NCBI GenBank assembly: GCA_902526645.1
Contig: CABZLS010000010.1
Coordinates: forward strand, 1 to 48,027
Direction: 5' to 3'
Length of the DNA: 48,027 nt
Origin: an uncultured Pelagibacteraceae bacterium
Lineage (GTDB): Bacteria > Pseudomonadota > Alphaproteobacteria > Pelagibacterales > Pelagibacteraceae
Positions within the stretch are counted from its first letter, which is position 1. Each line of letters starts with the position of its first letter. The notes under the pieces were generated by a model that worked only from the letters and a program-made list of their open reading frames with translations, was not told where the DNA came from and searched no databases. The position numbers and the translations under genes were made by a program. Of the stretch, positions 9,867-18,657 are shown piece by piece.

Positions 9867-10517
9867 ATGGGTGCAAACCTTGATATTACCGAAAAGTTGC
9901 AAAATTATATAAATGATTTTGGGTTAAATTTACATCCAGTTCAACAAGAGATCATTAATTATAATAAAACATTAGGCGATATCAAAAGAATGCAGATTGA
10001 TCCTACTCAATGTCATTTCCTTCATTTAATTATCAAAGTTTCAAATATTAAAAATGTTCTTGAGATTGGAACTTTTACTGGTCTTAGTGCTCTTTCAATT
10101 TCACTTGCTCTTCCTGATGACGGCAAACTAATTGCTCTTGATAAAAATGAAAAGACAAACAAAATAGCATTAGATTTTTTTAAAAAAGCTAATCAAAATC
10201 ATAAAATTCAAACAATTATAAAACCTGCTCTTGAAAGTTTAAGAGAATTGTCAAATGATAAATTTGATATGATATTTATTGATGCTGATAAAATGAATTA
10301 CAAAATATATTATGAAAAATCCTTAGAACTTTTAAATAAAGGTGGATTGATCATAATTGATAATGTTTTATGGCATGGTGAAGTAGCTGATGAAAGAAAT
10401 AATGATAAGTTTACCATAAATATAAGAGAATTTAATAAGTTTGTATCTGAAGATAAAAGAGTAGAACAAATCATTATTCCATTAGGTGATGGAATGACTG
10501 TTTGTAGGGTTTTATAA
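9867..10517 (+). CDS. class I SAM-dependent O-methyltransferase
   Basis: 216 aa protein of the small metal-dependent O-methyltransferase family (caffeoyl-CoA/catechol OMT type). The SAM-binding motif I is VLEIGTFTGLSALSISLAL near residues 66-84, followed by an acidic LIALDKNEK. The metal site is suggested by FIDADKMNY near residue 136 and IIDNVLWHGEVAD near 165. The acceptor substrate cannot be predicted from sequence. It starts two bases after gatB and its stop overlaps the trhO start by one base, so it is in the same transcription unit. Confidence 0.88.
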   Translation: MGANLDITEKLQNYINDFGLNLHPVQQEIINYNKTLGDIKRMQIDPTQCHFLHLIIKVSNIKNVLEIGTFTGLSALSISLALPDDGKLIALDKNEKTNKIALDFFKKANQNHKIQTIIKPALESLRELSNDKFDMIFIDADKMNYKIYYEKSLELLNKGGLIIIDNVLWHGEVADERNNDKFTINIREFNKFVSEDKRVEQIIIPLGDGMTVCRVL

Positions 10518-11425
10518 TGTTTAAAGTTTTTGGATTTTATAAATTTGTACAGGTTAAATCTTTAAAAAAAAATAAAGTTTTTTTACAAAAGTTTCTTATT
10601 TCAAATCATATTAGAGGAACCATAATCATTGCTAAAGAAGGATTAAATGGCAGCATTTCTGGTAGTATCAAAGATATTGATAAAACTACTAAAAAACTTA
10701 AATCTTTATTCTCATTTAAACAATTCGATAGTAGCAATGAATCTAAATCTAAATTTCAGCCTTTTCATAAGCCTAAAGTTAAGATTAAAAAAGAAATCGT
10801 ACCAATGAATTTAATTATAAATCCTAAAGAGAGAAATATGAATTCTCATTTAGACCCAAAAGATTGGAATAAACTTATTAAGAATAAAAAAACTCACATA
10901 ATTGATACTAGAAAACCTTTTGAATATAAGGTTGGAACTTTTAAAAGATCAGTAAATCCAAATATAAATAATTTTAGAGATTTTCCTAAGTATTTAAATA
11001 AACTGAAAAAAAATAAACCAGTAGCAATGTTTTGTACCGGTGGAATACGTTGTGAAAAAACTTCTGTTTATTTAAAGAAGAGGGGATTTAAAAATATTTA
11101 TCAGCTAAATGGTGGAATTTTAAATTATCTAAATAAGATAAAAAAAAAAGAAAGTTTGTGGAAAGGGGAGTGTTTTGTTTTTGATAATAGAATTAGTCTA
11201 AAACATGGACTAAAATTAGGCTCCTATTCTATGTGTAGTGGATGTAGAATGCCAATATCTTCAAAAGATAAAAGATCAAATAAGTATGAAGAAGGAGTTT
11301 CTTGCCCAAATTGTCATGGCAAATTAACAGAAAATCAAAAATCACGTTTTAGAATGAGACAAAGTCAGATATACAAAGCAAAACAATCTGGAAAAAAACA
11401 TATTTTTCAAAAAGAATTTAAATAA
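10517..11425 (+). CDS. trhO: tRNA uridine-5-oxyacetic acid pathway hydroxylase, rhodanese-type (TrhO/YceA)
   Basis: 302 aa protein of the YceA/TrhO family, which performs oxygen-dependent hydroxylation of U34 in certain tRNAs. The N-terminal acylphosphatase-like domain contains IIIAKEGLNGSISG. The rhodanese domain carries IDTRKPFEYKVGTF and the active-site loop MFCTGGIRCEK with Cys173. A Cys-rich tail (MCSGCRMPIS... CPNCHG) probably binds metal. The tail order and spacing match the family. It is the third gene of a closely spaced run after gatB. A general rhodanese role is the alternative but less likely given the full domain layout. Confidence 0.93.
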   Translation: MFKVFGFYKFVQVKSLKKNKVFLQKFLISNHIRGTIIIAKEGLNGSISGSIKDIDKTTKKLKSLFSFKQFDSSNESKSKFQPFHKPKVKIKKEIVPMNLIINPKERNMNSHLDPKDWNKLIKNKKTHIIDTRKPFEYKVGTFKRSVNPNINNFRDFPKYLNKLKKNKPVAMFCTGGIRCEKTSVYLKKRGFKNIYQLNGGILNYLNKIKKKESLWKGECFVFDNRISLKHGLKLGSYSMCSGCRMPISSKDKRSNKYEEGVSCPNCHGKLTENQKSRFRMRQSQIYKAKQSGKKHIFQKEFK

Positions 11426-11433
11426 GGATAACT

Positions 11434-12804
11434 TTGTCTAAATCAATAAAATTAACTAAAGATCCAATTTGGACTCTATTAAGAAAGGTAACTATTCCTG
11501 CAAGTGTTGGCTCATTATTTCAAACTTTTTATAATTTAGTCGATACTTGGTTTGCTGGTAGAATTTCTGCAGAGGCAATTGGAGCTATAGCAAAATCATT
11601 TCCTATTTATTTTACTATTATAGCTGTTGGTGTTGGCTTAGGTGCAGCAACAAATGCTTTGATTGGAAATTCAATTGGTGAAAAAAAAGTAAGAGTTGCA
11701 TCTATGTATATAGCTCAGTCACTGATTTTCGCTTTAACAGTATCAATATTTGTAACTTTATTTGGATTAAATGCTTCAAATTATTTATTAGGTGTTATGG
11801 GATCTGATGCTGCTGGTATAGCATTAACAAGAGAGTATTTAGATATCATTTTTTATGGAACGTTTATTGTATTGATACAAATTTCTCTAAATGGAACTCT
11901 TAATGCTCAAGGTGACACAAGAAGTTATAGAAATGTTTTAATATTTAGTTTTTTTCTAAATATTTTTTTAAACCCTCTTTTTATATGGGGATATGGTTTT
12001 ATTCCTGGATTTGGTATAGCTGGACTAGCAATAGCAACAGTGATTTCACAATTAATTGGAACAATCTATTTAGCATATAAAGTTAATAATTGTAAAATTA
12101 GAGATTATCTAAAACCACAATGTTTTATTCCTAAATTCGATTATCTAAAATCATTAACCAATCAAGCTGTCCCCGTTATGTTCAGTATGTTATTTATTGG
12201 GGTAGGTATATTTAATATCTTATATTTTATTGGGCAGTTCGGAGATCTAGCTACAGCCGGTTATGGTGCTGCATTAAGAGTAGAGCAAGTTTTTTTACTA
12301 CCTGTTATTGGATTAAACACGGCAGTTCTTTCAATTGGTGGACAAAATTTTGGTGCTAAAGCTTATAACAGAATTAGAGAACTCTACACTAAGGCTTTAT
12401 TATTCGGTTCTTCTTTCATGGCAATTGCTGGAATAATAATATTTTTTGGTGCAGAATTTTTTGTTTCTTTATTTACTGACAATCAAGAAGCAGTTGTGAG
12501 TGGAGCTATTTATTTAAAAGTTGCAGCATTAATTGGACCAATTTATCCAGTATTTTTTATTACTACTGCAGTATTTCAGGCAGTTAAGAAGCCTCTTTAT
12601 AGTTTGTACTTAAGTATATTAAGATTAACCGCATTTCCTTTTTTGAGCTTATGGTATGTTATAAATATTAAGGGTGGTGATTATGAGGATATTTTCTATA
12701 CAATCATGGCTACAAATTGGGTTATGGGGATTGTTGTTTTAATATTTATTGGTTATTTTCTAAATAATGTTTTTAAACAAAAAAAACCTATTTTTAGTTA
12801 TTAG
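11434..12804 (+). CDS. MATE family efflux transporter
   Basis: 456 aa membrane protein with about twelve hydrophobic segments in two repeats. The first repeat begins ATIPASVGSLFQTFYNLVDTWFAG-like (residues about 15-40), typical of MATE proteins of the NorM/DinF superfamily that export drugs or metabolites using Na+ or H+ gradients. Substrate is unknown. The start is TTG at 11434, preceded by AAGGAT about seven bases upstream, a plausible ribosome site; no better ATG exists near the expected N-terminus. The 3' end overlaps the nuclease gene by 38 bases in another frame. Confidence 0.93.
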   Translation: MSKSIKLTKDPIWTLLRKVTIPASVGSLFQTFYNLVDTWFAGRISAEAIGAIAKSFPIYFTIIAVGVGLGAATNALIGNSIGEKKVRVASMYIAQSLIFALTVSIFVTLFGLNASNYLLGVMGSDAAGIALTREYLDIIFYGTFIVLIQISLNGTLNAQGDTRSYRNVLIFSFFLNIFLNPLFIWGYGFIPGFGIAGLAIATVISQLIGTIYLAYKVNNCKIRDYLKPQCFIPKFDYLKSLTNQAVPVMFSMLFIGVGIFNILYFIGQFGDLATAGYGAALRVEQVFLLPVIGLNTAVLSIGGQNFGAKAYNRIRELYTKALLFGSSFMAIAGIIIFFGAEFFVSLFTDNQEAVVSGAIYLKVAALIGPIYPVFFITTAVFQAVKKPLYSLYLSILRLTAFPFLSLWYVINIKGGDYEDIFYTIMATNWVMGIVVLIFIGYFLNNVFKQKKPIFSY

Positions 12805-13246
12805 TATCTGTCTAATATTTTTTTTTCTTACGTATTTTGATGTTAAATCAAAAGAACTAAAAATAATTGATGGTGATACCATTCATTTAAATGGTGAAAA
12901 AATTCGTTTTAGTGGTATCGACACTCCAGAAATAAAACAAACATGTATTAAAAATAATGAAGTTATTAATTGTGGTATTAAAGCTAAAGAATTATTGATT
13001 AAGGTGATTGGAAATAAAAAAATTAATTGTGTCAGAGAAGGGAAAGATCAATACAAAAGAACATTAGCTGAATGTTTTATAAATGATTTAAGTTTATCAA
13101 GTTATTTGGTTAAAAGTGGATATGCATTTGCATATAGAAAATATTCTAAGAAATTTATTTCAGAGGAAGATTTTGCAAGATCTAATAATTTGGGTATGTG
13201 GTCTATGAAATTTGAATATCCCTGGGATTGGAGAAAAAAAAATTAG
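12767..13246 (+). CDS. exported thermonuclease (SNase-like) family protein
   Basis: 159 aa. A hydrophobic stretch at residues 8-23 looks like an uncleaved or weak signal sequence that places the enzyme outside the cytoplasm. The staphylococcal-nuclease fold follows: IDGDTIHLNGEKIRFSGIDTPE (residues about 34-55) with Ca2+-binding Asp and Glu plus the active-site Arg, and KDQYKRTLAECF near 95-106 with the second catalytic Arg. Four cysteines are present. A likely role is scavenging of nucleic acid phosphate or nucleotides, which is inference. Its stop codon lies inside an AT-only inverted repeat shared with the converging permease gene. Confidence 0.9.
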   Translation: MFLNKKNLFLVISICLIFFFLTYFDVKSKELKIIDGDTIHLNGEKIRFSGIDTPEIKQTCIKNNEVINCGIKAKELLIKVIGNKKINCVREGKDQYKRTLAECFINDLSLSSYLVKSGYAFAYRKYSKKFISEEDFARSNNLGMWSMKFEYPWDWRKKN

Positions 13247-13265
13247 TCTTTCTGTAATTTTTTTT
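13235..13265. terminator. AT-only inverted repeat across converging stop codons (possible bidirectional terminator)
   Basis: Eight A followed by TTA (13235-13245) pair perfectly with TAA followed by eight T (13255-13265) around a nine-base loop, giving an 11 bp stem with A-tract and T-tract arms. On either strand the transcript would end in a stem followed by, or including, a run of U. The stops of the nuclease and permease genes overlap within the left arm. Function is inferred from shape and position only. Confidence 0.45.
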
Positions 13266-13974
13266 CTAATTTTCTAACTAAATAAGAAACTATTAATATC
13301 AAAACTAAATATTCTAATATTAAAAAAGTATAGATTTCTAAAGGTCGATAAGTTGTAACAACCAATTCGTTAGCTTTTCTTGTCAAATCACCGATACCAA
13401 TGATCGATACTAATGAAGACATTTTTAAAACATAAACAAATTGATTTCCAATAGCAGGTAAAATATTTTTAATTGCTTGAGGAAGTATAACTAATTTTAA
13501 CTTTCTAAAAAAATTTAATCCTAATGAGCTCCCTGCTTCCCATTGTGATTTTTTTATTGAATTAATTCCTGCTCTAAAAATTTCTGCTTGAAAGGCACTT
13601 TCACTAATTGATAAAGCGATGATACCAGAGACAAATGGACTGAAACTTATACCTGTCATTATTGGTAATCCATAGTAGATCCATAAAATGAGAACTAATA
13701 ATGGGATTGCTCTTACTATTTCGACATAACCTATATTTAGATAAGTTAAAAATTTATTCTTAGCCAAAGAAGGGATCGCAATCACTAAACCTAAAAAGAT
13801 AGAAATGATTATTGAAACTACAGAAATGAAAATAGTTGTAGTCAAGCCACTTAACAAAAACTTTAAATTAGTTAACCCCTCCATATTATTTGGGGATAAA
13901 ATTAACCAGTTAAGTTCACTTTTACCGCATGATGACAAAGGTAAAATTAAAAGTAAAAAAAATAAATTTCTCAC
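13243..13974 (-). CDS. amino-acid-type ABC transporter permease
   Basis: 243 aa permease of the polar amino acid (His/Glu/Gln/Arg/opine) family. It has several membrane spans, the motif VEIVRAIPLLVLILWIYYG near residues 84-102, SESAFQAEIFRAGI near 124-137, and the EAA loop EAGSSLGLNFFRKLKLVILPQA that contacts the ATPase. The start is GTG at 13974. The N-terminus reads as a hydrophobic run ending in LSSCG, like a lipoprotein signal, which is unusual for a permease. It follows the binding-protein gene by 40 bases. No ATPase gene is adjacent, so one must be supplied from elsewhere. Confidence 0.9.
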   Translation of the reverse strand: MRNLFFLLLILPLSSCGKSELNWLILSPNNMEGLTNLKFLLSGLTTTIFISVVSIIISIFLGLVIAIPSLAKNKFLTYLNIGYVEIVRAIPLLVLILWIYYGLPIMTGISFSPFVSGIIALSISESAFQAEIFRAGINSIKKSQWEAGSSLGLNFFRKLKLVILPQAIKNILPAIGNQFVYVLKMSSLVSIIGIGDLTRKANELVVTTYRPLEIYTFLILEYLVLILIVSYLVRKLEKKLQKD

Positions 13975-14014
13975 TCTTAAAGTTATAAAGAATTAAAAAC
14001 TAATTACTAATTGA

Positions 14015-14782
14015 TTATAAGCTTTTTAAATTATATTTTGCTAGTAACTTAGTAAAGAAGCCTGAGGATTTTTTCTTTTTAATCCAATCATTGACGTAAC
14101 TATTCCATTTGTTATCACCTTTTGGAACCATCATGGCTAAGAATGCTGGATTTTTTTCACCATCTGGAACAATTGCTAATTGTGGGTATTTGATGACTAA
14201 TTTATTAGCTTCAGTAGAACTTGTAATGTTTCCATCAGCTCTTCCAGCTAAAACTTCTTGAAAATCTCTAGCAGGAGCTTCTACTGAGTTTAATTTTGAT
14301 TTTGGAAAAAATTCTTTTGCCTTTTCTTCTTGGGAGGTTCCAAGTGTAGTTGCAATTGTTACATTTGAGTTATTTAACGAGTCCCATGTTGAAAATTTTT
14401 TTAAATTTTTCTTAAGTACTAATGGAACAGTTCCATATTTGTAATAGGTATCAGTAAAACCTGCTACTTCGGCTCTTTTAGGTGTTTTAGTTACACTTGT
14501 TGAAATGTCATATCTTTCAGATGTTATACCAGAAACAATAGTTTTCCATTCAGCAGGAACGAACTCTATTTTAACTCCCATGTCTTTTGCCAGTTCATTC
14601 ATTACATCGATGTCAAACCCTTTATATTTATTTGTCGCTGGATCCTTTATTGTCATAGGGTCCCAATCTCCAGTTGTTCCAACTTTTAAAACACCGGATG
14701 ATAAAATTTTGTCTAAATTAGACTCTGCATTTAAGGAAAAAGGTAAAAGAGCAAATAATGCTATAAGGAATATTTTTTTCAT
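14015..14782 (-). CDS. periplasmic substrate-binding protein of an amino-acid-type ABC transporter
   Basis: 255 aa. Residues 1-19 are a clear signal peptide cleaved after NA (SLNA|ES). The mature protein has the family-3 solute-binding pattern: [64 protein letters not shown], and [20 protein letters not shown]. The opening and the [10 protein letters not shown] region also resemble periplasmic cyclohexadienyl dehydratase (PheC), a catalytic branch of this family, but the permease next door favours transport. It lies 34 bases after soxG on the same strand, so a link to sarcosine, dimethylglycine or another amino-compound substrate is plausible but unproven. Confidence 0.88.
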   Translation of the reverse strand: MKKIFLIALFALLPFSLNAESNLDKILSSGVLKVGTTGDWDPMTIKDPATNKYKGFDIDVMNELAKDMGVKIEFVPAEWKTIVSGITSERYDISTSVTKTPKRAEVAGFTDTYYKYGTVPLVLKKNLKKFSTWDSLNNSNVTIATTLGTSQEEKAKEFFPKSKLNSVEAPARDFQEVLAGRADGNITSSTEANKLVIKYPQLAIVPDGEKNPAFLAMMVPKGDNKWNSYVNDWIKKKKSSGFFTKLLAKYNLKSL

Positions 14783-14816
14783 GTTTCTTAATAGCTTATT
14801 TAAAATTTAAATGAGA

Positions 14817-15380
14817 CTATAATCTTGACGCACTATCATTCATCCATGAGAATAAATGTTGTGAAAATGAGCGTCTTACAAAAAGATTCACCTCATTTTT
14901 GTTTTGATTATGAATTATCACATCAATTTTGGCGAGAATCGTTTGTGTTACTGAGCCATTTTTGTTTCTAAAATCATTAAAATTAAATGGACATCCAGTC
15001 TCAAATAAGTCAAAAATTTTATCGCCTTTAATATTTATCATAACAAATTGATCTGTCACATCTGTCACAGCTCCTAGATTTGTTTTAGAAATATTCTTTT
15101 CTAATAAAATTTCAGTTTCATAGTCATTATTATCAGATTTTGAAATTTCATTAGAGTAAATCATCCATTCATCTGGACTTAGCCATAAAGCACTTAACTT
15201 TTCGCTTGTTGATGATGTGTTAGACTCAGTAGGTAATAGTAAATTTAATGATTTACCAATTGCAGATAAAAATTCTCTTTTTTTACCTCTTATGATTAAT
15301 TTCATAATAGGTTTAACTTCTTTCATTTGTAAACCAGGGTAAGATTTTTCTTCAGTTATTGTATTTGTGTAATTAAGCAT
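14817..15380 (-). CDS. soxG: sarcosine oxidase gamma subunit
   Basis: 187 aa. It is recognised by position at the end of soxBDAG and by family features such as SALWLSPDEWMIYS near residue 65, GAVTDVTDQFVMINIKG near 100, and the C-terminal FVRRSFSQHLFSWM. The gamma chain is structurally related to the folate-binding GcvT fold and contacts the alpha subunit in the heterotetramer. Its start overlaps the soxA stop by eight bases, indicating translational coupling. The family is divergent, so the operon context carries much of the weight. Confidence 0.92.
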   Translation of the reverse strand: MLNYTNTITEEKSYPGLQMKEVKPIMKLIIRGKKREFLSAIGKSLNLLLPTESNTSSTSEKLSALWLSPDEWMIYSNEISKSDNNDYETEILLEKNISKTNLGAVTDVTDQFVMINIKGDKIFDLFETGCPFNFNDFRNKNGSVTQTILAKIDVIIHNQNKNEVNLFVRRSFSQHLFSWMNDSASRL

Positions 15381-18378
15381 TTAATCTTTTATTCTCTTTG
15401 TCTAAAAAGACTGGATCAGCAACTGTTACATTAATTTGTTTATTTTCCATTGGAATGATTAATTTTTGACCCATCATGTTCTTTCCCCCTTTAACAACAC
15501 CAAGAGCAATAGATTTTTTTAAGTTTGGACTATAATAACTTGAAGTTACGTGACCTAACATCTCGATTGGTGATTTTTTAATATCAGCTACAATTTGTGC
15601 CCCTTCTTCTAAAACTTCATCTGGATTTTCTGTAAGTAAGCCAACTAATTGTTTTCTATCCTCTCTTATAGTATCAGATCTATACAATGATCTTTTTCCT
15701 ATAAAATCATATTTCTTTTTACTAACTATCCAATCCATTTGTAAATCGATAGGAGTCATAGTTGCATCAGTATCTTGACCAACAATTATAAATCCTTTTT
15801 CAGCTCTTAATAGATGCATTGTTTCAGTGCCGTAAGGAGTAATGTTAAATTTTTTTCCTATTTCTATACATTTTTCCCACACAGCTTTAGCATAGTTAGC
15901 CTGTATATTTATTTCGTAACTAAGTTCACCTGTAAAACTAATTCTCATCACTCTGCATTTAATTTTATCAATTTTTCCATTCTTAAATGACATATGAGGA
16001 AAATGTTCATCTTTAAAATCGAGATCAGGAAATACTTGAGATAGAATTTTCTTACTATTAGGTCCACAAACACTGATAGTTGCATAGTGGTCAGTTACAG
16101 ATGTTAAATAAACATCTAATTCAGGCCATTCAGTTTGTAAATAGTCTTCTAATTTTCCTAAAACAGTCGCAGCTCCACCGGTCGTAGTAGTCATTATGTA
16201 ATGATTTTCATCTAATCTTGTTGTAACTCCATCATCATAAACCATTCCATCTTCATTTAACATTAATCCATATCGACATTTTCCAATAGCAAGTTTTGAC
16301 CAGGAGTTAGTATAAACTCTATTTAAAAACTCAGAAGCATCTGTTCCTTGAATATCAATTTTCCCTAAAGTAGATGCATCTAAAATACCTGCGCTATCTC
16401 TAGCAGCTTTACTTTCTCTTTGAACTGCATCATTCATATTCTCTCCATTTTTCGGGTAATACCAAGCTCTCTTCCATTGACCCACATTTTCAAATTCAGC
16501 TTTATTCTTAACATGCCAATCATGAATGGGTGTTCTTCTAAATATATCAAAATACTCGCCAACGTTTCTTCCAACAATTGTTCCAAAAGTAAGAGGAGTG
16601 TAGGGTGGTCTAAAAGTTGTTGTACCAAGTTCTCCAATTTTAGAGCCAGTAGTTTCAGAAATAATACCTAATGCATGCATATTACCAAGTTTACCCTGAT
16701 CAGTTCCCATACCTGTTGTTGTATATCTTTTTACATGTTCAATTGATCTAAAACCTTCTCTTAAAGCTAATTTAATATCCTTCGCTGTTGCATCATTTTG
16801 ATAATCTACAAAAGGTTTTGTTTTTCCAATAACTTTATCTGATGGTAACAACCATATGTTTCTTTTTGATTTATTAAATGAAGATTGAATTTCTAAATCT
16901 TCATAATCAATCTTTTTCAAATTTAAAAATTCTTTTAGAATTCTAGGTGTAGTTGATAATATTTCATCTAAAGTAAAATCCCCATTACATGACCCAATAC
17001 TAACTTGATCTGATGGATATATATTCGGTATAAAAACTTGATCTTCATCTCTAAATTTTAATTTACCCCCAGATTGTGTAAAAAGATGTACAGCTGGTGT
17101 CCATCCACCTGTAATTCCAAGACAATCACAATTAATATATTCTTTAGAGCCAATTACTTTTTGACCATCTTTCGATAGTTTCATTATTGAAACTTTTTTA
17201 ATTCTTTTGTATCCAAAGGTATTTACTATTGTATATCCCTTATGAATTTTAATATTATTTTTTTCAATTTCCTTAATTAATTTTGAATCAATTTCTTCTC
17301 TATTATCAATAATAGCTTCAATATTAATTCCTTTTTGATATAGACTAATCGCTGTTTCATAGGCGCTATCATTATTTGTGAATAAAACATTTTTTTCTCC
17401 ACATACTACACCAAATAAATTTGCATATTTATCAATTGCTGAGGATAGTAAAATACCAGGTCGATCATTATTATTAAAAATTAATGGTCTTTCTAGAGAT
17501 CCGGTTGCTGTTATAACTTTTTTTGCTCTTATTTTAAGTAATCTGTGTCGAGTTTTGTTATTTCTTTGTTCTAGAGGCAGGTGATCAGTTAAATTTTCTC
17601 TGGCTAATAAAAAATTATATCCATGAAAAGCAGCAACACTTGTTCTAGTTTTAATTTCCAAATTTTTAATTTTTTTGATTTCGTTAATCTCCTTTTCTAA
17701 CCAAGAACTTGATAATTGATTATTAATTTTGAAATGTTCAGAATTTTGATAAATTGTAGATCCACCTAAATATGGTTTTTCATCAACTAAAAGTGTTTTA
17801 AAACCATTTTTAGCAGCAATTTTAGCTGCCATTATGCCTGAAATACCAGCACCAATAATTAAAACATCGCAATGAATATATTTATGTTCATAAATATCAG
17901 GATCTGACTCTTTGGGTGATTTTCCTAATCCAGCAGATTTTCTAATAAAGTATTCATATTTTTCCCAAAAACTTGCTGGCCACATAAAAGTTTTATAATA
18001 AAAACCCGCAGGTAATACTGGGCTTAAAAAATTATTTATTCCACCTATATCAAAATTTACAGTTGGCCAACAATTTTGACTTGAAGCTTCTAGTCCCTCA
18101 TAAATCTCTATTTCTGTAGCTCTTACATTAGGTTCCGTTCTTGATGTATTGCTATGTAATTGAACTATTGCATTGGGTTCTTCCGAACCAGCAGTCATTA
18201 TTCCACGTGGTCTATGATATTTAAAACTTCTTCCAACTAAGTGGATATCATTTGCTAAAAGTGCCGAGGCTAAAGTATCTCCTTTGAAACCATAGTAAGT
18301 TTTTCTGTTAAATTTAAATGAAACTTTATATGTTTCATCGATAAATTTACTTGTTTTAATTCTTAAATTTTTTGTCAT
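15373..18378 (-). CDS. soxA: sarcosine oxidase alpha subunit
   Basis: 1001 aa, the usual size. The N-terminal ferredoxin-like domain contains GDTLASALLANDIHLVGRSF and HRPRGIMTAGSEEPNAIV (residues about 30-75). A dinucleotide-binding domain begins VLIIGAGISGIMAAKIAAKNGF near residue 173. The C-terminal half (about 600-1000) is the GcvT-like tetrahydrofolate domain, with ASTLGKIDIQGTDASEFLNRV and TPYGTETMHLLRAEKGF. The heterotetramer oxidises sarcosine to glycine; with THF the one-carbon unit leaves as 5,10-methylene-THF, and H2O2 is formed. In SAR11 this is a route from glycine betaine and sarcosine to glycine. Confidence 0.98.
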   Translation of the reverse strand: MTKNLRIKTSKFIDETYKVSFKFNRKTYYGFKGDTLASALLANDIHLVGRSFKYHRPRGIMTAGSEEPNAIVQLHSNTSRTEPNVRATEIEIYEGLEASSQNCWPTVNFDIGGINNFLSPVLPAGFYYKTFMWPASFWEKYEYFIRKSAGLGKSPKESDPDIYEHKYIHCDVLIIGAGISGIMAAKIAAKNGFKTLLVDEKPYLGGSTIYQNSEHFKINNQLSSSWLEKEINEIKKIKNLEIKTRTSVAAFHGYNFLLARENLTDHLPLEQRNNKTRHRLLKIRAKKVITATGSLERPLIFNNNDRPGILLSSAIDKYANLFGVVCGEKNVLFTNNDSAYETAISLYQKGINIEAIIDNREEIDSKLIKEIEKNNIKIHKGYTIVNTFGYKRIKKVSIMKLSKDGQKVIGSKEYINCDCLGITGGWTPAVHLFTQSGGKLKFRDEDQVFIPNIYPSDQVSIGSCNGDFTLDEILSTTPRILKEFLNLKKIDYEDLEIQSSFNKSKRNIWLLPSDKVIGKTKPFVDYQNDATAKDIKLALREGFRSIEHVKRYTTTGMGTDQGKLGNMHALGIISETTGSKIGELGTTTFRPPYTPLTFGTIVGRNVGEYFDIFRRTPIHDWHVKNKAEFENVGQWKRAWYYPKNGENMNDAVQRESKAARDSAGILDASTLGKIDIQGTDASEFLNRVYTNSWSKLAIGKCRYGLMLNEDGMVYDDGVTTRLDENHYIMTTTTGGAATVLGKLEDYLQTEWPELDVYLTSVTDHYATISVCGPNSKKILSQVFPDLDFKDEHFPHMSFKNGKIDKIKCRVMRISFTGELSYEINIQANYAKAVWEKCIEIGKKFNITPYGTETMHLLRAEKGFIIVGQDTDATMTPIDLQMDWIVSKKKYDFIGKRSLYRSDTIREDRKQLVGLLTENPDEVLEEGAQIVADIKKSPIEMLGHVTSSYYSPNLKKSIALGVVKGGKNMMGQKLIIPMENKQINVTVADPVFLDKENKRLNA

Positions 18379-18381
18379 TAT

Positions 18382-18657
18382 TTATTTAGTTGGAGGTTTT
18401 TCACCCATTTTATAAACTGCTTTAATCATATCATTAGATGTATCTCGTATTACGTTAAACCATTTTCTACATCCGTGAGTGTGAACCCATCTTTCAAATT
18501 GGATACCTTTAATATTCTTTCTCATAAATAAATATTCTGCCCATTGATCATCACTTAATTCGGTTGGTTGTTTAGGTCTAACTATATGAGCTTCTCCACC
18601 AGCTTTAAATTCACTTTGCTCTCTTTCACCACAATAAGGACAATTTATAATAAACAT
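18382..18657 (-). CDS. soxD: sarcosine oxidase delta subunit
   Basis: 91 aa, typical for this smallest subunit. It begins with the metal-binding motif INCPYCGEREQSEF (Cys pair near residues 6 and 9) and has WVHTHGCRKWFNV near residue 58, whose His and Cys complete the zinc site. RPKQPTELSDDQWAEYLFMR is a well-kept family stretch. The ATG overlaps the soxB stop by one base (TAATG) and soxA begins three bases after its stop. The gene order beta-delta-alpha-gamma matches known sox operons. Confidence 0.97.
   Translation of the reverse strand: MFIINCPYCGEREQSEFKAGGEAHIVRPKQPTELSDDQWAEYLFMRKNIKGIQFERWVHTHGCRKWFNVIRDTSNDMIKAVYKMGEKPPTK

Noticed and set aside
14015-14782. Calling the binding protein a cyclohexadienyl dehydratase (PheC)
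   Set aside because: Similarity at the start and in one inner block is real, but the adjacent permease and a different TSSTEAN site in place of the PheC TDA block favour transport.
16420-16671. Open frames on both strands inside soxA
   Set aside because: They fall within the well-conserved GcvT-like region of SoxA; no ribosome site or domain supports them.
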